The notes under the pieces were generated by a model that was not told the origin of the DNA, did not search any database, and was given only the letters and a program-made list of their open reading frames with translations. Position numbers and translations under genes: made by a program. 64,000 nt of DNA, from positions 231,390 through 295,389 of the forward strand of contig NZ_JAGGNU010000017.1 of assembly GCF_018614915.1 (NCBI RefSeq), given 5' to 3'. Origin of the DNA: Variovorax paradoxus (GTDB lineage: Bacteria > Pseudomonadota > Gammaproteobacteria > Burkholderiales > Burkholderiaceae_C). Position 1 is the stretch's first letter. Each line of letters begins with the position of its first letter. Shown piece by piece: positions 29,843 to 41,139 of the stretch.

Positions 29843-31015
29843 TTACTTGGCTTTGCCCGGATCCTTGACCGCCTTGATCACATCGAACTCCACGTTGTAG
29901 AGCTGCCCGTCCTTCTTCTCGACCTTGCGCAGGTACACGTCCTGCACGATGTCGCGCGTCTGGGCGTCGATCAGCACCTGGCCGCGCGGGCTTTCGAAGA
30001 TCTGGCCCTTCATCGCGGCCAGCAGCGCATCGCCGCCGCCCTGGCCCTTGGTGGCCTTGAGCGCTTCGTAGATCACGCGCATGCCGTCATAGCCGCCCAT
30101 GGCCATGAAGTTGGGGCGCATGTTCTTGTTGGCCTTCTGGAAGGCTTCGACGTATTTCTTGTTGAGTGCAGAGGGGTGCGCGGCCGAGTAGTGGTGCGTG
30201 GTGACCACGCCCAGCGCGCCGTCGCCCATGTCGTTGAGCTGGTCGTCGTCCGTCACGTCGCCGGTGGCGATCATCTTGATGCCGGCCTTGTCCATGCCGC
30301 GCTCGATGAACTGCTTCATCACCGCCGCGCCGGCGCCCGAAGGCACGAAAACGAACAGCGCGTCGGGCTTGGCATCGCGCACTTTCTGCAGGAACGGCGC
30401 GAAGTCGGGGTTGCGCAGCGGCACGCGCAGCGAATCGACGACCTTGCCGCCGTTCAGCTGGAAGCGCTCCTTGAAGTACTTCTCGGCGTCGTTGCCCGGA
30501 CCGTAGTCGGTGACCAGCGTGACCACCGACTTGATGCCGTTCTTCGGCGCCCAATCGCCCATCGCCACCGAGACCTGCGGCAGCGTGAAGCTGGTGCGCA
30601 CGATGTAGGGCGAGGCTTCGGTGATGCTCGAAGTGGCCGCCGCCATCACCACCATCGGCGTCTTCGACTGCGTCGCGATCGGCGCAGTGGCCATGGCCGA
30701 AGGCGTGATGCCGAAGCCGGCCAGCACGTTGACCTTGTCGTTCACCACCAGCTCCTGCGCGAGGCGCTTGGTGACGTCGGGCAGGCTGGTGTCGTCCTTG
30801 ATGATGAGCTCGATCTTCTTGCCCGCCACCGTGTCGCCGTTCTGCGCCATGTAGAGCCGCGCGGCGGCCTCGATCTGGCGGCCGGTGGTGGCCTGCTGGC
30901 CGGTCATCGGCAGCACCAGGCCGATCTTGAAGGTGTTGCCCTGCGCATGGGCCAGCGGCATGGCCAGCGCGATGGCCGCGAGGCTTGCGGCCTGGATGAG
31001 ATGGCGACGTTGCAT
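29843..31015 (-). CDS. ABC transporter substrate-binding protein (HAAT family)
   Basis: Periplasmic receptor of 390 residues for the LivHMGF importer. The signal peptide is RRHLIQAASLAAIALAMPLAHAQG, and the mature protein starts with FKIGLVLPMTGQQATTGRQIE, a Peripla_BP_6 N-terminus. ELIIKDDTSLPDVTKRLAQELV and the GIGITPSAM-type hinge region are conserved. HAAT receptors next to aromatic catabolic genes bind phenylpropanoids or benzoates, as CouP does in Rhodopseudomonas; with vanAB upstream, vanillate or a related methoxy-aromatic acid is the best guess. The ATG at 31015 has AGGAGA upstream. A 158-base gap separates it from vanB. Confidence 0.9.
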   Translation of the reverse strand: MQRRHLIQAASLAAIALAMPLAHAQGNTFKIGLVLPMTGQQATTGRQIEAAARLYMAQNGDTVAGKKIELIIKDDTSLPDVTKRLAQELVVNDKVNVLAGFGITPSAMATAPIATQSKTPMVVMAAATSSITEASPYIVRTSFTLPQVSVAMGDWAPKNGIKSVVTLVTDYGPGNDAEKYFKERFQLNGGKVVDSLRVPLRNPDFAPFLQKVRDAKPDALFVFVPSGAGAAVMKQFIERGMDKAGIKMIATGDVTDDDQLNDMGDGALGVVTTHHYSAAHPSALNKKYVEAFQKANKNMRPNFMAMGGYDGMRVIYEALKATKGQGGGDALLAAMKGQIFESPRGQVLIDAQTRDIVQDVYLRKVEKKDGQLYNVEFDVIKAVKDPGKAK

Positions 31016-31173
31016 GGAAGTCTCCTGTGTCGGTGAAAGCAGAACGGGGGCTATTGTGAACAAACGAAACCGGGCTCGCGCCGAGGCAAACACCTAGCGC
31101 CGTGAGCGAAGCGCGCGTTTCTGCGCGATATGCAAACGGCGCGCGCGATGATCGCGCAAAGCCCGGGCGACAC

Positions 31174-32172
31174 CTACGGGCCTTCGGGGCGCCATGCGGA
31201 ATCGATGGTGATGCGGCCGACCGCGCGCGACACGCAGGCGCAGATGCGCCGGCCCTGCGCCTTCTCGTGCTCGCTCAGGAACACGTCGCGATGGTCGATC
31301 TCCCCTTCCACCGCGAGCACGTCCATCGCGCACAGCCCGCACTCGCCGCGCCGGCAATCCCAGAGCGTCTGCACGCCGGCGGCCTCGAGCGCTTCGAGCA
31401 GGGTGCCGTCGGCCGGCACGGTGATAGAAAGCTCGTGGCGCGGAATGCGCACCTCGAAGGCCTGCGCCGCCAGCCGGCCGCTGCTGCCGAAGGTCTCGAA
31501 GCGCAGGTCGGCCGGCGCGCGGCCGGCCGCCGCCCAGGCGCGCTTGACCGCCTCGAGCATGGGCACCGGACCGCAGGTGTAGAGCTGTCCGCCGGGCGGC
31601 AAGGCCGCGATCTCGGTGGCGAAATCGATCGGTGCGCTGCCGGTGTGGGGCTGCACGTTGCGGCCCAGCGCCTCTTGCAGCACGGGGAGATAGGCCAGCT
31701 CGTCGGTGCTGCGCGCGCCGTACAGCATGCGCACCGGAACGCCGCTGCGCTCGGCCAGCGCGCCCAGTCGCTGCGCCATGAAGACCAGCGGCGTGATGCC
31801 GATGCCGCCCGCCACCAGCAGGTAGCCCGGCGCCGTGGTGTCGAGCCCGAAGTGGCTCTGCGGTTCGGCGACCAGCAAACGGTCGCCCACCGCCAGCCGC
31901 CACATCGCGAGCGAGCCGCCGCGGCCATCATCGAGGCGCTTGACCGCGATGCGCCAGGCGCGCCCGTCGGGTTCGCCGACCACCGAATAGGAACGGGTCT
32001 GCATCCGGCCGGAACCCGGCTCGCCGACCAGTACTTGCACCTGCACGTGCGCGCCGGGCTCGTGTCCGGCAACGATGCCCGACTCGGGCGTGATCTCGAA
32101 CTCGCGCACCGTCGGCGTCAGGTCGCGGCAGGCGCTGATGCGCGCGGGCATCCAGTGGGTATCGCTTTTCAT
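31174..32172 (-). CDS. vanB: Vanillate O-demethylase reductase (PDR/VanB family)
   Basis: Electron-transfer partner of the Rieske oxygenase. The 332 residues run FMN/flavin-binding barrel (RSYSVVGEPDGR at about 60-71), NAD-binding domain (GGIGITPLVFMAQRL at 122-136; YTCGPVPML at 198-206) and a C-terminal plant-type [2Fe-2S] domain with Cys273, Cys278, Cys281 and Cys311. This domain order is that of phthalate dioxygenase reductase and VanB. It passes electrons from NADH to VanA. It lies 15 bases after the GntR gene in the vanA-vanR-vanB run. A different aromatic substrate for the pair cannot be excluded. Confidence 0.9.
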   Translation of the reverse strand: MKSDTHWMPARISACRDLTPTVREFEITPESGIVAGHEPGAHVQVQVLVGEPGSGRMQTRSYSVVGEPDGRAWRIAVKRLDDGRGGSLAMWRLAVGDRLLVAEPQSHFGLDTTAPGYLLVAGGIGITPLVFMAQRLGALAERSGVPVRMLYGARSTDELAYLPVLQEALGRNVQPHTGSAPIDFATEIAALPPGGQLYTCGPVPMLEAVKRAWAAAGRAPADLRFETFGSSGRLAAQAFEVRIPRHELSITVPADGTLLEALEAAGVQTLWDCRRGECGLCAMDVLAVEGEIDHRDVFLSEHEKAQGRRICACVSRAVGRITIDSAWRPEGP

Positions 32173-32187
32173 CGTGGCGGAAGTCGG

Positions 32188-32943
32188 TCAGGCCCTGCGG
32201 CGGATGAGCTGCACGCCGGGCAAGGAAGAGGTCTGGGCACCGTGCAGCGCCTCGCGCAGGTTGCGCTGCGCGAGGCGGCTGTGCTCGCGCATCAGGGCTT
32301 CGGCGCGCGAGCCTTCGCGGTTCTCGATCGCATCGAGCACCTGGCCGTGCTGGTCCTGCGCGATCAGCAGCATGTCGCGCGCGGCCGGCGAGTTCGCCTG
32401 CACCACCACGAAACCCGAGGGTGAAGCGAAAGGCAGGTTGATCACGCGCTCGAGCTGTTGCGCGATCAGCGGGCTGCCCGCCATCTCCGACAGCAGCCGG
32501 TGGAACTGCTCGTTGAAGGCCACGTAGCGCGAGAAGGCCGCATCGTCGAGCGCGGGCTCGCGCAGCAGTTCGTCGATGCGCCGGAGGCAGGCGCGCGCCT
32601 CGCGCAGCACCACCGGCGATGCACCGCGCTCGGCCGCGAGCCGCGCCGACAGGCCTTCGAGCGTGCCGCGCAGCTCGATCGCGTCGGACACGTCGCGCTC
32701 GGAGAAGGTGCGCACCGCATAGCCGCCGTTGGGCAGGGCCTCGAGCAGGCCTTCCTGCTCGAGCCGCATGAGCGCGCTGCGCACCGGCGTGCGCGAGACG
32801 CCCAGCAGTTCGGAGATCGCCACCTCGGCGATGCGCGCGCCGCCGGGCAGTTCGCCGGCCAGCACCATCTCGCGCAGCCGCAACTGGGCCTTGACGGCCT
32901 GCGAGCTGCCGGCTTCCGAAGGCTCGGGGGCAGCGACGCTCAC
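32188..32943 (-). CDS. vanR: GntR/FCD family regulator, VanR-like
   Basis: Repressor-type regulator of 251 residues. The winged HTH at about 20-85 ([33 protein letters not shown]) is GntR, and the all-helical C-terminal FCD domain (about 95-230) carries the usual metal/ligand histidines, for example in FNEQFHRLL and [10 protein letters not shown]. VanR proteins of Acinetobacter, Pseudomonas and Caulobacter are of this type and release the van promoter when vanillate binds. It starts with GTG at 32943, overlapping the vanA stop by four bases, so it is made along with its target enzyme. The palindrome at 34060-34075 is its likely operator. Confidence 0.87.
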   Translation of the reverse strand: MSVAAPEPSEAGSSQAVKAQLRLREMVLAGELPGGARIAEVAISELLGVSRTPVRSALMRLEQEGLLEALPNGGYAVRTFSERDVSDAIELRGTLEGLSARLAAERGASPVVLREARACLRRIDELLREPALDDAAFSRYVAFNEQFHRLLSEMAGSPLIAQQLERVINLPFASPSGFVVVQANSPAARDMLLIAQDQHGQVLDAIENREGSRAEALMREHSRLAQRNLREALHGAQTSSLPGVQLIRRRA

Positions 32944-34052
32944 GTGCGCTCCACGGCTTCGGCCGCGGGCCGGATCGGGATGGTCGCGGCGCCCGGCTTC
33001 TCCTTTGCGATCATCTGGTCGATGAGCCGCCGCGCCCACATCGCGCCGGCGTCGATGTTGAGGTTGTAGAAGCTGTAGTCGGGCCGCTCGTCGATGGCGC
33101 GCTGCTGGGCCTCGAGCACCAGTTCGTCCTCGCGGAAGATGCCGGCCACGCCTTCGCGCAGCTCGTGCGTCAAGCGCTGCTCGCCGATGCAGTAGTTGCG
33201 CGCGAAGGCCCAGAAGTAGAGGCAGGTCTTGTCGGTCTCGGGCGTGATGGTGTTGAGCACATAGCCGTTGACGCCCTGGCTGCGGTCGCCGGGCGCGCCG
33301 TCGCGCGGCACCGCGCCGCTGCCCGCCGGGGCCACACCGACGTCGATGTTGACGGTGCACGGCCCCTCGAAGCGGATGATCTGCCAGCGGTCGACCTTGC
33401 CCTGGTAGCCGCGGGCGTGGCGGATCTGCGCGGCCCAGAAAGGCGGCGCATCGATGTTCTCCATCCAGCGCGTAACGGTGGCCGAGCGGTCGCCGTGGGT
33501 GGCGACGAAAGGTGCCTCGGCCACGGCGCGGTTGCCGATCGAGGAGCCGTGCACGAAGGTCTCGTGCGTGAGGTCCATCAGGTTGTCGACCACCAGCCGG
33601 TAATCGCAGGCCACGCGGATCATCTTGCCGTCGCCGGCCCACGCCGGATCGTCGTTCCAGTGCATGTCGGGCACCAGCGCCGGATCGGCCTTGGCCGGGT
33701 CGCCCGGCCAGATCCAGACGAAGCGGTGCTTCTCGACCACCGGGTAGGCGCGTACGCAGGCCGACGGATTCAGCGTCTCCTGGCTCGGCATGTGGGTACA
33801 GCGGCCCTGGCTGTTGTAGACCAGGCCGTGGTAGCCGCAGACCAGCTCGTCGCCATCGAGGCGGCCCAGCGACAGCGGCATCAGCCGGTGCCAGCAGGCG
33901 TCTTCCAGCGCGGCGACCTGGCCGTCGGTGCGCCGGTACAGCACCAGTTTCTGGTTGCAGACAGTGCGTGCCAGCAGCGCATGCTTGAGCTCGACGTCGT
34001 AGGCGGCCGCATACCAGGCGTTGCGCGGAAAAGGGCTTGAAGATGTGCTCAT
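32940..34052 (-). CDS. vanA: Vanillate O-demethylase oxygenase, Rieske non-heme iron
   Basis: Oxygenase component that demethylates vanillate to protocatechuate, releasing formaldehyde. The Rieske cluster ligands are Cys53-x-His55 and Cys72-x2-His75. The mononuclear iron site is in [13 protein letters not shown] with Asp156, His163 and His168, the VanA-type motif. The 370 residues are slightly longer than most VanA proteins. It is the first gene of the operon and starts eight bases after a perfect 16-base palindrome. The demethylase assignment is strong; the exact substrate (vanillate, veratrate, dicamba-like or others) is inferred from family and the VanR/VanB neighbours. Confidence 0.9.
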   Translation of the reverse strand: MSTSSSPFPRNAWYAAAYDVELKHALLARTVCNQKLVLYRRTDGQVAALEDACWHRLMPLSLGRLDGDELVCGYHGLVYNSQGRCTHMPSQETLNPSACVRAYPVVEKHRFVWIWPGDPAKADPALVPDMHWNDDPAWAGDGKMIRVACDYRLVVDNLMDLTHETFVHGSSIGNRAVAEAPFVATHGDRSATVTRWMENIDAPPFWAAQIRHARGYQGKVDRWQIIRFEGPCTVNIDVGVAPAGSGAVPRDGAPGDRSQGVNGYVLNTITPETDKTCLYFWAFARNYCIGEQRLTHELREGVAGIFREDELVLEAQQRAIDERPDYSFYNLNIDAGAMWARRLIDQMIAKEKPGAATIPIRPAAEAVERT

Positions 34053-34059
34053 GGGATAC

Positions 34060-34075
34060 TCAATGTATACATTGA
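34060..34075. promoter_or_regulatory. Perfect 16-bp palindrome, likely VanR operator
   Basis: TCAATGTATACATTGA is a perfect palindrome with the TGTATACA core common to GntR/FCD operators. It begins eight bases upstream of the vanA start codon and would cover the promoter -10 or the ribosome-binding region. An imperfect relative, CTGTATCCAT, lies at 34128-34137 nearer the divergent MetE-like gene. Confidence 0.75.
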
Positions 34076-34199
34076 CCTCTTGATTTCCAACACTTTTCGG
34101 CTAAATATCGGGTAAACACCAACCTCTCTGTATCCATCCCGGTCCATCGCGCTGAGATTACGATCGACCGTACTTTTTCTGATTTCGACGGAGCACCCC

Positions 34200-35318
34200 A
34201 TGTCCCAGCACGCTCGCCTGCCTGCCCGCTATGACCACGTCGGCAGTTTCCTGCGCCCCAAATACCTGCTCGAAGCCCGCGAGCAAAAAGCCAAGGGCGA
34301 GATCACGCCCGAACAGCTTCGCAAGGTCGAAGACAAGGCCATCACCGAGATCGTGAAGTTCCAGGAGGACATCGGCCTCAAGAGCATCACCGACGGCGAA
34401 TTTCGCCGCACCTACTTCCACATCGACTTCCTCGAGCAGCTCGGCGGCGTGAAGACCGACATCCCGGTCACCATCAAGAAGCCCGACGGCACGGAGGAGC
34501 TGGCACCGCCGGTGATGCGCGTCATCGACAAGGTGACGCACGCGAAGTGCATCCAGCTGGCCGACTTCGAGTACCTCAAGAGCCAGGTCTCGGCCGGCAA
34601 CACGCCGAAGGTCACCATCCCCTCGCCCACCATGCTGCACTTCCGCGGCGGCCGCGCCGGCATCAGCAAGGAGGCCTACCCCGAGCTCGATCCGGCCTTC
34701 TACGACGACGTGGCCAACGCCTATGGCGACGAGCTGCGCTCGCTGGCGGCGGCCGGCTGTACCTACGTGCAGATGGACGACACCAATCTCGCCTACCTGT
34801 GCGACGAGAAGATGCGCGAAGCTGCCCGCCAGCGCGGCGACGACCCCAACGAGCTGCCGCACCGCTACGCCGCCTTCATCAACAAGGTGGTGGCGCAGAA
34901 GCCCGCCGGCATGACGCTGGCCATGCACCTGTGCCGCGGCAACTTCAAGAGCACGCACGCGGCGGCCGGCAACTACGAGCCGGTGGCCGAGGCGCTGTTG
35001 AAGGAGATGGACCTCGACGCCTACTTCCTCGAATACGACGATGCGCGCTCGGGCGACTTCCGGCCGCTGCGCTTCCTGCCCAAGGGCAAGACCGTGGTGC
35101 TGGGCCTGGTGACCACCAAGTTCGGCGAGATGGAAGACAAGGACGAGCTCAAGAGCCGCATCGAGGCCGCCGCCAAGTACGTGCCGCTGGACCAGCTCGC
35201 GCTGTCGCCCCAGTGCGGCTTCTCGAGCACGGTGCACGGCAACAACATCGCCGTGGAGGCCCAGCGCGCCAAGCTGCGCCTGGTGGTCGAAACCGCCCAG
35301 GAGGTCTGGGGGGAATAA
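34200..35318 (+). CDS. MetE C-terminal-like cobalamin-independent methyltransferase
   Basis: The 372-residue protein corresponds to the C-terminal catalytic half of cobalamin-independent methionine synthase, like the YxjG/YxjH group. The zinc site is complete: His243-x-Cys245 in MHLCRGN, Glu278 in FLEYDD and Cys339 in SPQCGF. It should transfer a methyl group from a folate or another donor to a thiol such as homocysteine. No N-terminal MetE half is present. It is divergent from vanA across a 147-base region holding the VanR-like operator, which suggests handling of one-carbon units from demethylation, although VanAB itself yields formaldehyde rather than a methyl group. The link is inference. 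Confidence 0.87.
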   Translation: MSQHARLPARYDHVGSFLRPKYLLEAREQKAKGEITPEQLRKVEDKAITEIVKFQEDIGLKSITDGEFRRTYFHIDFLEQLGGVKTDIPVTIKKPDGTEELAPPVMRVIDKVTHAKCIQLADFEYLKSQVSAGNTPKVTIPSPTMLHFRGGRAGISKEAYPELDPAFYDDVANAYGDELRSLAAAGCTYVQMDDTNLAYLCDEKMREAARQRGDDPNELPHRYAAFINKVVAQKPAGMTLAMHLCRGNFKSTHAAAGNYEPVAEALLKEMDLDAYFLEYDDARSGDFRPLRFLPKGKTVVLGLVTTKFGEMEDKDELKSRIEAAAKYVPLDQLALSPQCGFSSTVHGNNIAVEAQRAKLRLVVETAQEVWGE

Positions 35319-35412
35319 GCTCGCCCCCAGGTTGGCTCACTTCGTGTAGCCGCCCACCCCCTACCGGGGGCAACACCAGCGGCCCGGCGAAGCCGGTTCC
35401 GCGGTGTTCCAC
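35319..35412. repeat. Structured intergenic repeat, copy 1
   Basis: Begins at the base after the MetE-like stop codon. It contains a small hairpin CCCCC/GGGGG and then a compound hairpin AACACC-A-GCGG ... CCGC-GGTGTT with an inner CCGGC/GCCGG stem. About 85% of it recurs at 55529-55622, also directly after a stop codon. Loop bases differ between copies while stems are kept (GAA versus AAA in the inner loop). Similar GC-rich repeats are common between genes of Comamonadaceae; function unknown, possibly transcript end or mRNA stabilisation. Confidence 0.8.
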
Positions 35413-35471
35413 GAAGGGAGCGCGCTGCGGGCTGGTTTGTTTTCAGACCGCCGTGCAGTAGGCTCCTGGGC

Positions 35472-36143
35472 ATGAAGCTCTTCACCGGCCCCCTCAGCAT
35501 GTTCGGCGCCAAGGCGCAGATCGCGGCACTTGAAAAAGGCATCGCGATCGACGCCGTCATGGTGCCTTTCGACCGCGACGACAACTACCTGCCCAGGCAT
35601 CCCGAGGTGCTGCGCATCAACCCGAAGCGGCAGGTGCCGGTGCTGATCGACGGCGAGGTCGAGATCTTCGACTCGACGCAGATCTTCGAGTACCTCGAGG
35701 ACCGGATGCCCGATCCGCCGCTGTGGCCGCGCGGCGTGGCCGAGCGCGCACGGGCGCGGCAGCTCGAGCATCTGTCGGACGAGGTGTTCTTTCCGCATGT
35801 GATCAAGCTCATGGGCCTGCAGCACGACATGCAGAGCGAGGCCGCGGTGGCGGCTTGCGCCGGCTGCGCCCGCTTCTACGAGCAGATGGAGCAAAGGCTG
35901 GCGCTGAACGGTGACTACCTCGCCGGCCCCTACACGTTCGCCGACATCGCCTTCTACATGGCGCAGGTGTTCGCCGACCGCAAGGGCGCCGGCATGACCG
36001 ATGCCACGCCGCGCGTTCAGGCGTGGCGCGAAAGAGTCGGCGCCCGCCCGGCCGTGCGCGAAGTGGTCGGCCCGATGATGCGCTTCCTGGCCTCGCAAGG
36101 ACGCCCGGTGCCGCCGTCCCTCCAGTTCCACCTGGCCGCGTGA
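35472..36143 (+). CDS. Glutathione S-transferase family protein
   Basis: Cytosolic GST-fold protein of 223 residues. The N-terminal thioredoxin-like domain (about 1-80) has MKLFTGPLSMFGAKAQIA with a Ser in the usual catalytic region, NPKRQVPVLIDG with the cis-Pro and FDSTQIFEYLEDR with the glutathione-contacting Asp-Ser. The helical C-terminal domain has YTFADIAFYMAQ with the conserved Asp of the N-capping box. The substrate is unknown; bacterial GSTs near aromatic genes include beta-etherases and isomerases, but the intergenic repeat separates this gene from the MetE-like one. The stop overlaps the next gene's GTG by four bases. Confidence 0.9.
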   Translation: MKLFTGPLSMFGAKAQIAALEKGIAIDAVMVPFDRDDNYLPRHPEVLRINPKRQVPVLIDGEVEIFDSTQIFEYLEDRMPDPPLWPRGVAERARARQLEHLSDEVFFPHVIKLMGLQHDMQSEAAVAACAGCARFYEQMEQRLALNGDYLAGPYTFADIAFYMAQVFADRKGAGMTDATPRVQAWRERVGARPAVREVVGPMMRFLASQGRPVPPSLQFHLAA

Positions 36144-37516
36144 ACCGCATCGACGACCTGCTCGACTGGCTGCCCTCGCCGTCGCAGCATCTGCTGGTCG
36201 TGACCTTCGCGCTCCTGGTCTACGTGCTGACCACCCGCGCGCGGCGCGAGCAGCGCGCGCCCACCACGGCGATCGCCTGGGTCATGGGACTCGTGCTGCT
36301 GCCCTACTTCATCCTGCCCATCTACCTGCTGTTCGGCCAGCGCAAGCTGCGGCCGGCGGGCTCGCCGCGGCCACCGCGCTCCGTACCGGCCGGGCACTGG
36401 GCCGCCGACCTGATCGAAAGCTTCGGCCTCGCGGCGGCCGGACCCTGCGCGGTGCGCTTCCATGCCGACGGCGGCGCCGCGCGCGACGCGCTGTGGGAGG
36501 TGATCGAGGGCGCGCGCACGCGCATCGACGTCTGCACCTTCATCATCGGCGACGACGCGCTCGGCCATGAAGCCATCAACCGGCTGTCGCGGCGCGCGCG
36601 CGAGGGCATCAAGGTGCGCGTGCTGCTCGACGGCTTCGGCGCCCTGTTGCTGCCGCGGCAGCACTTCGACACCCTGCGCGAGGCCGGCGCCGAGGTGGCG
36701 GTGTTCCGCCCGATCTTCAGCCTGCGCCGCGCGGGTCCGCGCAACCTGCGCAACCACCGCAAGCTCACCATCGCGGACGACGGCTGGCTCTGGTCGGGCG
36801 GGCGCAACATCGCGGGCGAATACTTCCTCGGCAACGACGAGTACCCGGTGGCCTGGCGCGACCTGTCCTTCGACCTGAAGGGCAGCGTGGCCACCGCGGC
36901 GGCCCGGCAGTTCGATCATGACTGGGCGTCCGTGCGCGGGCGCAAGCCGCGCGCCATCGCGGCCGCCGCAGTGCCTTCGGGCAGCCTCGCGCAGTTCCTG
37001 CCGAGCGGCCCGGACCAGACCGAGGACACGGCGCATGCGCTCCTGATCGACGCCTGCTTCCGCGCCGAGCACCGCGTGCTGGCGATCACGCCCTACTTCG
37101 TGCCCGGCGACGGCTTGCGCGACGCGCTGCGGCTGGCGGCACGGCGCGGCGTGCAGGTCACGATCGCGATACCGGCCCAATCCAACCACCGCCTGGCCGA
37201 CTTCGTGCGCGCCCGCGCCATGCGGGATCTCGCGCGCGCCGGCGTCATCTTCCGCATGCTGCCCTTCATGGCGCATGCCAAGGCCGTGGTGGTCGACGAG
37301 GAGCTCGCGCTGTGCGGCTCGATCAACCTGGACATGCGCAGCCTGCTGCTGAACCACGAATCGGCGGTGGTGTTCTACGGCCGCGACCAGATCGACTGGC
37401 TGGGGCAATGGATCGAGACCACCGCCTCCGCGGGCGAGACCTACCGCGCGCGGCGGCCGGGCCTGGTGCGCGACGTGGCCGAAGGCCTGCTCTTGACGAT
37501 CGCCTTCCAGCTCTAG
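36140..37516 (+). CDS. Cardiolipin synthase / phospholipase D family protein
   Basis: Inner-membrane phospholipid synthase of 458 residues. Two N-terminal membrane helices (about 15-32 and 43-63) precede two PLD domains with HKD motifs: HRKLTIADD at 206-214 and HAKAVVVDE at 379-387, each followed by GG/GS-x-N ([18 protein letters not shown]). It would condense two phosphatidylglycerols, or PG with PE, into cardiolipin. It starts with GTG at 36140 overlapping the GST stop. The in-frame ORF reaches back to 36023, but that part is GST coding sequence in another frame. Confidence 0.9.
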   Translation: MNRIDDLLDWLPSPSQHLLVVTFALLVYVLTTRARREQRAPTTAIAWVMGLVLLPYFILPIYLLFGQRKLRPAGSPRPPRSVPAGHWAADLIESFGLAAAGPCAVRFHADGGAARDALWEVIEGARTRIDVCTFIIGDDALGHEAINRLSRRAREGIKVRVLLDGFGALLLPRQHFDTLREAGAEVAVFRPIFSLRRAGPRNLRNHRKLTIADDGWLWSGGRNIAGEYFLGNDEYPVAWRDLSFDLKGSVATAAARQFDHDWASVRGRKPRAIAAAAVPSGSLAQFLPSGPDQTEDTAHALLIDACFRAEHRVLAITPYFVPGDGLRDALRLAARRGVQVTIAIPAQSNHRLADFVRARAMRDLARAGVIFRMLPFMAHAKAVVVDEELALCGSINLDMRSLLLNHESAVVFYGRDQIDWLGQWIETTASAGETYRARRPGLVRDVAEGLLLTIAFQL

Positions 37517-37597
37517 CTGCGACCGGCGTCGAGAAGCGCCGCCCCCGAGCCGCGGCCAGCATGCCTGCCACCGACCTCATTACTTAGACCGACCGCC

Positions 37598-40030
<2,433 letters not shown>

Positions 40031-40046
40031 CCGAGCAAGAGCCTCG

Positions 40047-41120
40047 TCATTCCGGCTTGTTGGTGTAGCTCGCGTTGCCCAGGCCGGTGCCGATGGTCAG
40101 CACCGCCCAGCGCTTCACGTCGCGCATGAAAGGCAGCTCGCTCAGGCCTTGCACGACGGCGTCGTTGTGCATCAGGGCCAGGGTGGGTTCGCCGCCGATG
40201 GTCGGGATCCTCTTGCACAGCTCGGTGGGCAGGTGGAAGTTCTCGCTCTCCCAGTCGCCGGGCAGATTCTGTGCGCCGCGCGCGATCGAACCGTCATTGC
40301 GGATCAGGCCAGGGCAGCCGATGCCGATGAAAGGCGCGAGCCGGATGCTCTTCTTCGCGCAGTAGCGCATCTGGTCTTCGAGCATCTCCACCAGCCGCTC
40401 GACCAGCACCTTGCGAGCCGGGCCGTCGTCGGCGTGGCGCCATTTCTCGCGCCGCACCACCTTCGCCTTCGACAGGTCCTTGGCCCGCTTGCGGCGCGTC
40501 TTGACGATGCCGCATCGCACGTTGGTGCCGCCGATGTCGAGCGCGAGGATGGCGTCATGGCCCTTCAGCAGCGGCGGCGGCACCAGGTGCACCCAGCCGA
40601 GCAGTCCGCCGTCGTCGGTCTCGTGGCTGATGCGGCCGAGCTGCACGTCGATGTCCATGTGCTGGAGGATGGCGGCCGCCTGCAGCACGGCGCGCTCGCC
40701 GACGTCGCTCTCGGGAAAACCGCCGCCGATCACGATGCGCTCCACGCCTTTCCACGAGGGTTGGCGCAGGAAGCGCTCGATCACCCCGGAGAGTTCCTCC
40801 GCAAACTCCTCGATGGCGCCATGGACGAGGTCGGCAGCCTCGGAGGCGTCACGCGTCTTCAGCGTGGCATCCAGCGTGCTCTTGGGCAGGTCCCTGGAAT
40901 GCCTGGCGCCGAGCGGATCCCTGCCCTTCTTGCGGCGCCGGCGGCGCCAGCGCTCCAGCAGCTCCCGAAACGCCGTCTGGCTGGCCTGGTCGCCGATGAA
41001 GCCCTCCTTGTCGCGCAGCTGAAGGCTGTAGCCTTCGACCAGCACGGAAGGCAGCTCGCGCGCGCCATGAGTTTCAGGTGGGGGAAGAGAAGACTTCTTC
41101 TTTTTCTGGTCGGATGCCAT
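40047..41120 (-). CDS. ROK-type sugar kinase-like protein with circularly permuted motif order
   Basis: The 357-residue protein carries the motifs of ROK/glucokinase proteins in an unusual order. The segment normally near the C-terminus, ERIVIGGGFPESD (127-139) with DDGGLLGWVHL (169-179), comes first. The phosphate-1 motif DIGGTNVRCGIV (195-206), normally at the N-terminus, comes next, then GIGCPG (266-271), MHNDAV with the expected catalytic Asp320, and phosphate-2 GTGLGNA (344-350), seven residues before the stop. The CxCGxxGC zinc motif of many ROK proteins is missing. The N-terminus is Lys-rich and residues 58-66 are almost all Arg. All ATP-site elements remain, so it may be an active sugar kinase; the substrate is unknown. 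It precedes nothing obviously sugar-related. Confidence 0.8.
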   Translation of the reverse strand: MASDQKKKKSSLPPPETHGARELPSVLVEGYSLQLRDKEGFIGDQASQTAFRELLERWRRRRRKKGRDPLGARHSRDLPKSTLDATLKTRDASEAADLVHGAIEEFAEELSGVIERFLRQPSWKGVERIVIGGGFPESDVGERAVLQAAAILQHMDIDVQLGRISHETDDGGLLGWVHLVPPPLLKGHDAILALDIGGTNVRCGIVKTRRKRAKDLSKAKVVRREKWRHADDGPARKVLVERLVEMLEDQMRYCAKKSIRLAPFIGIGCPGLIRNDGSIARGAQNLPGDWESENFHLPTELCKRIPTIGGEPTLALMHNDAVVQGLSELPFMRDVKRWAVLTIGTGLGNASYTNKPE

Positions 41121-41139
41121 TGGGTCTTTCAGGAGCCAA

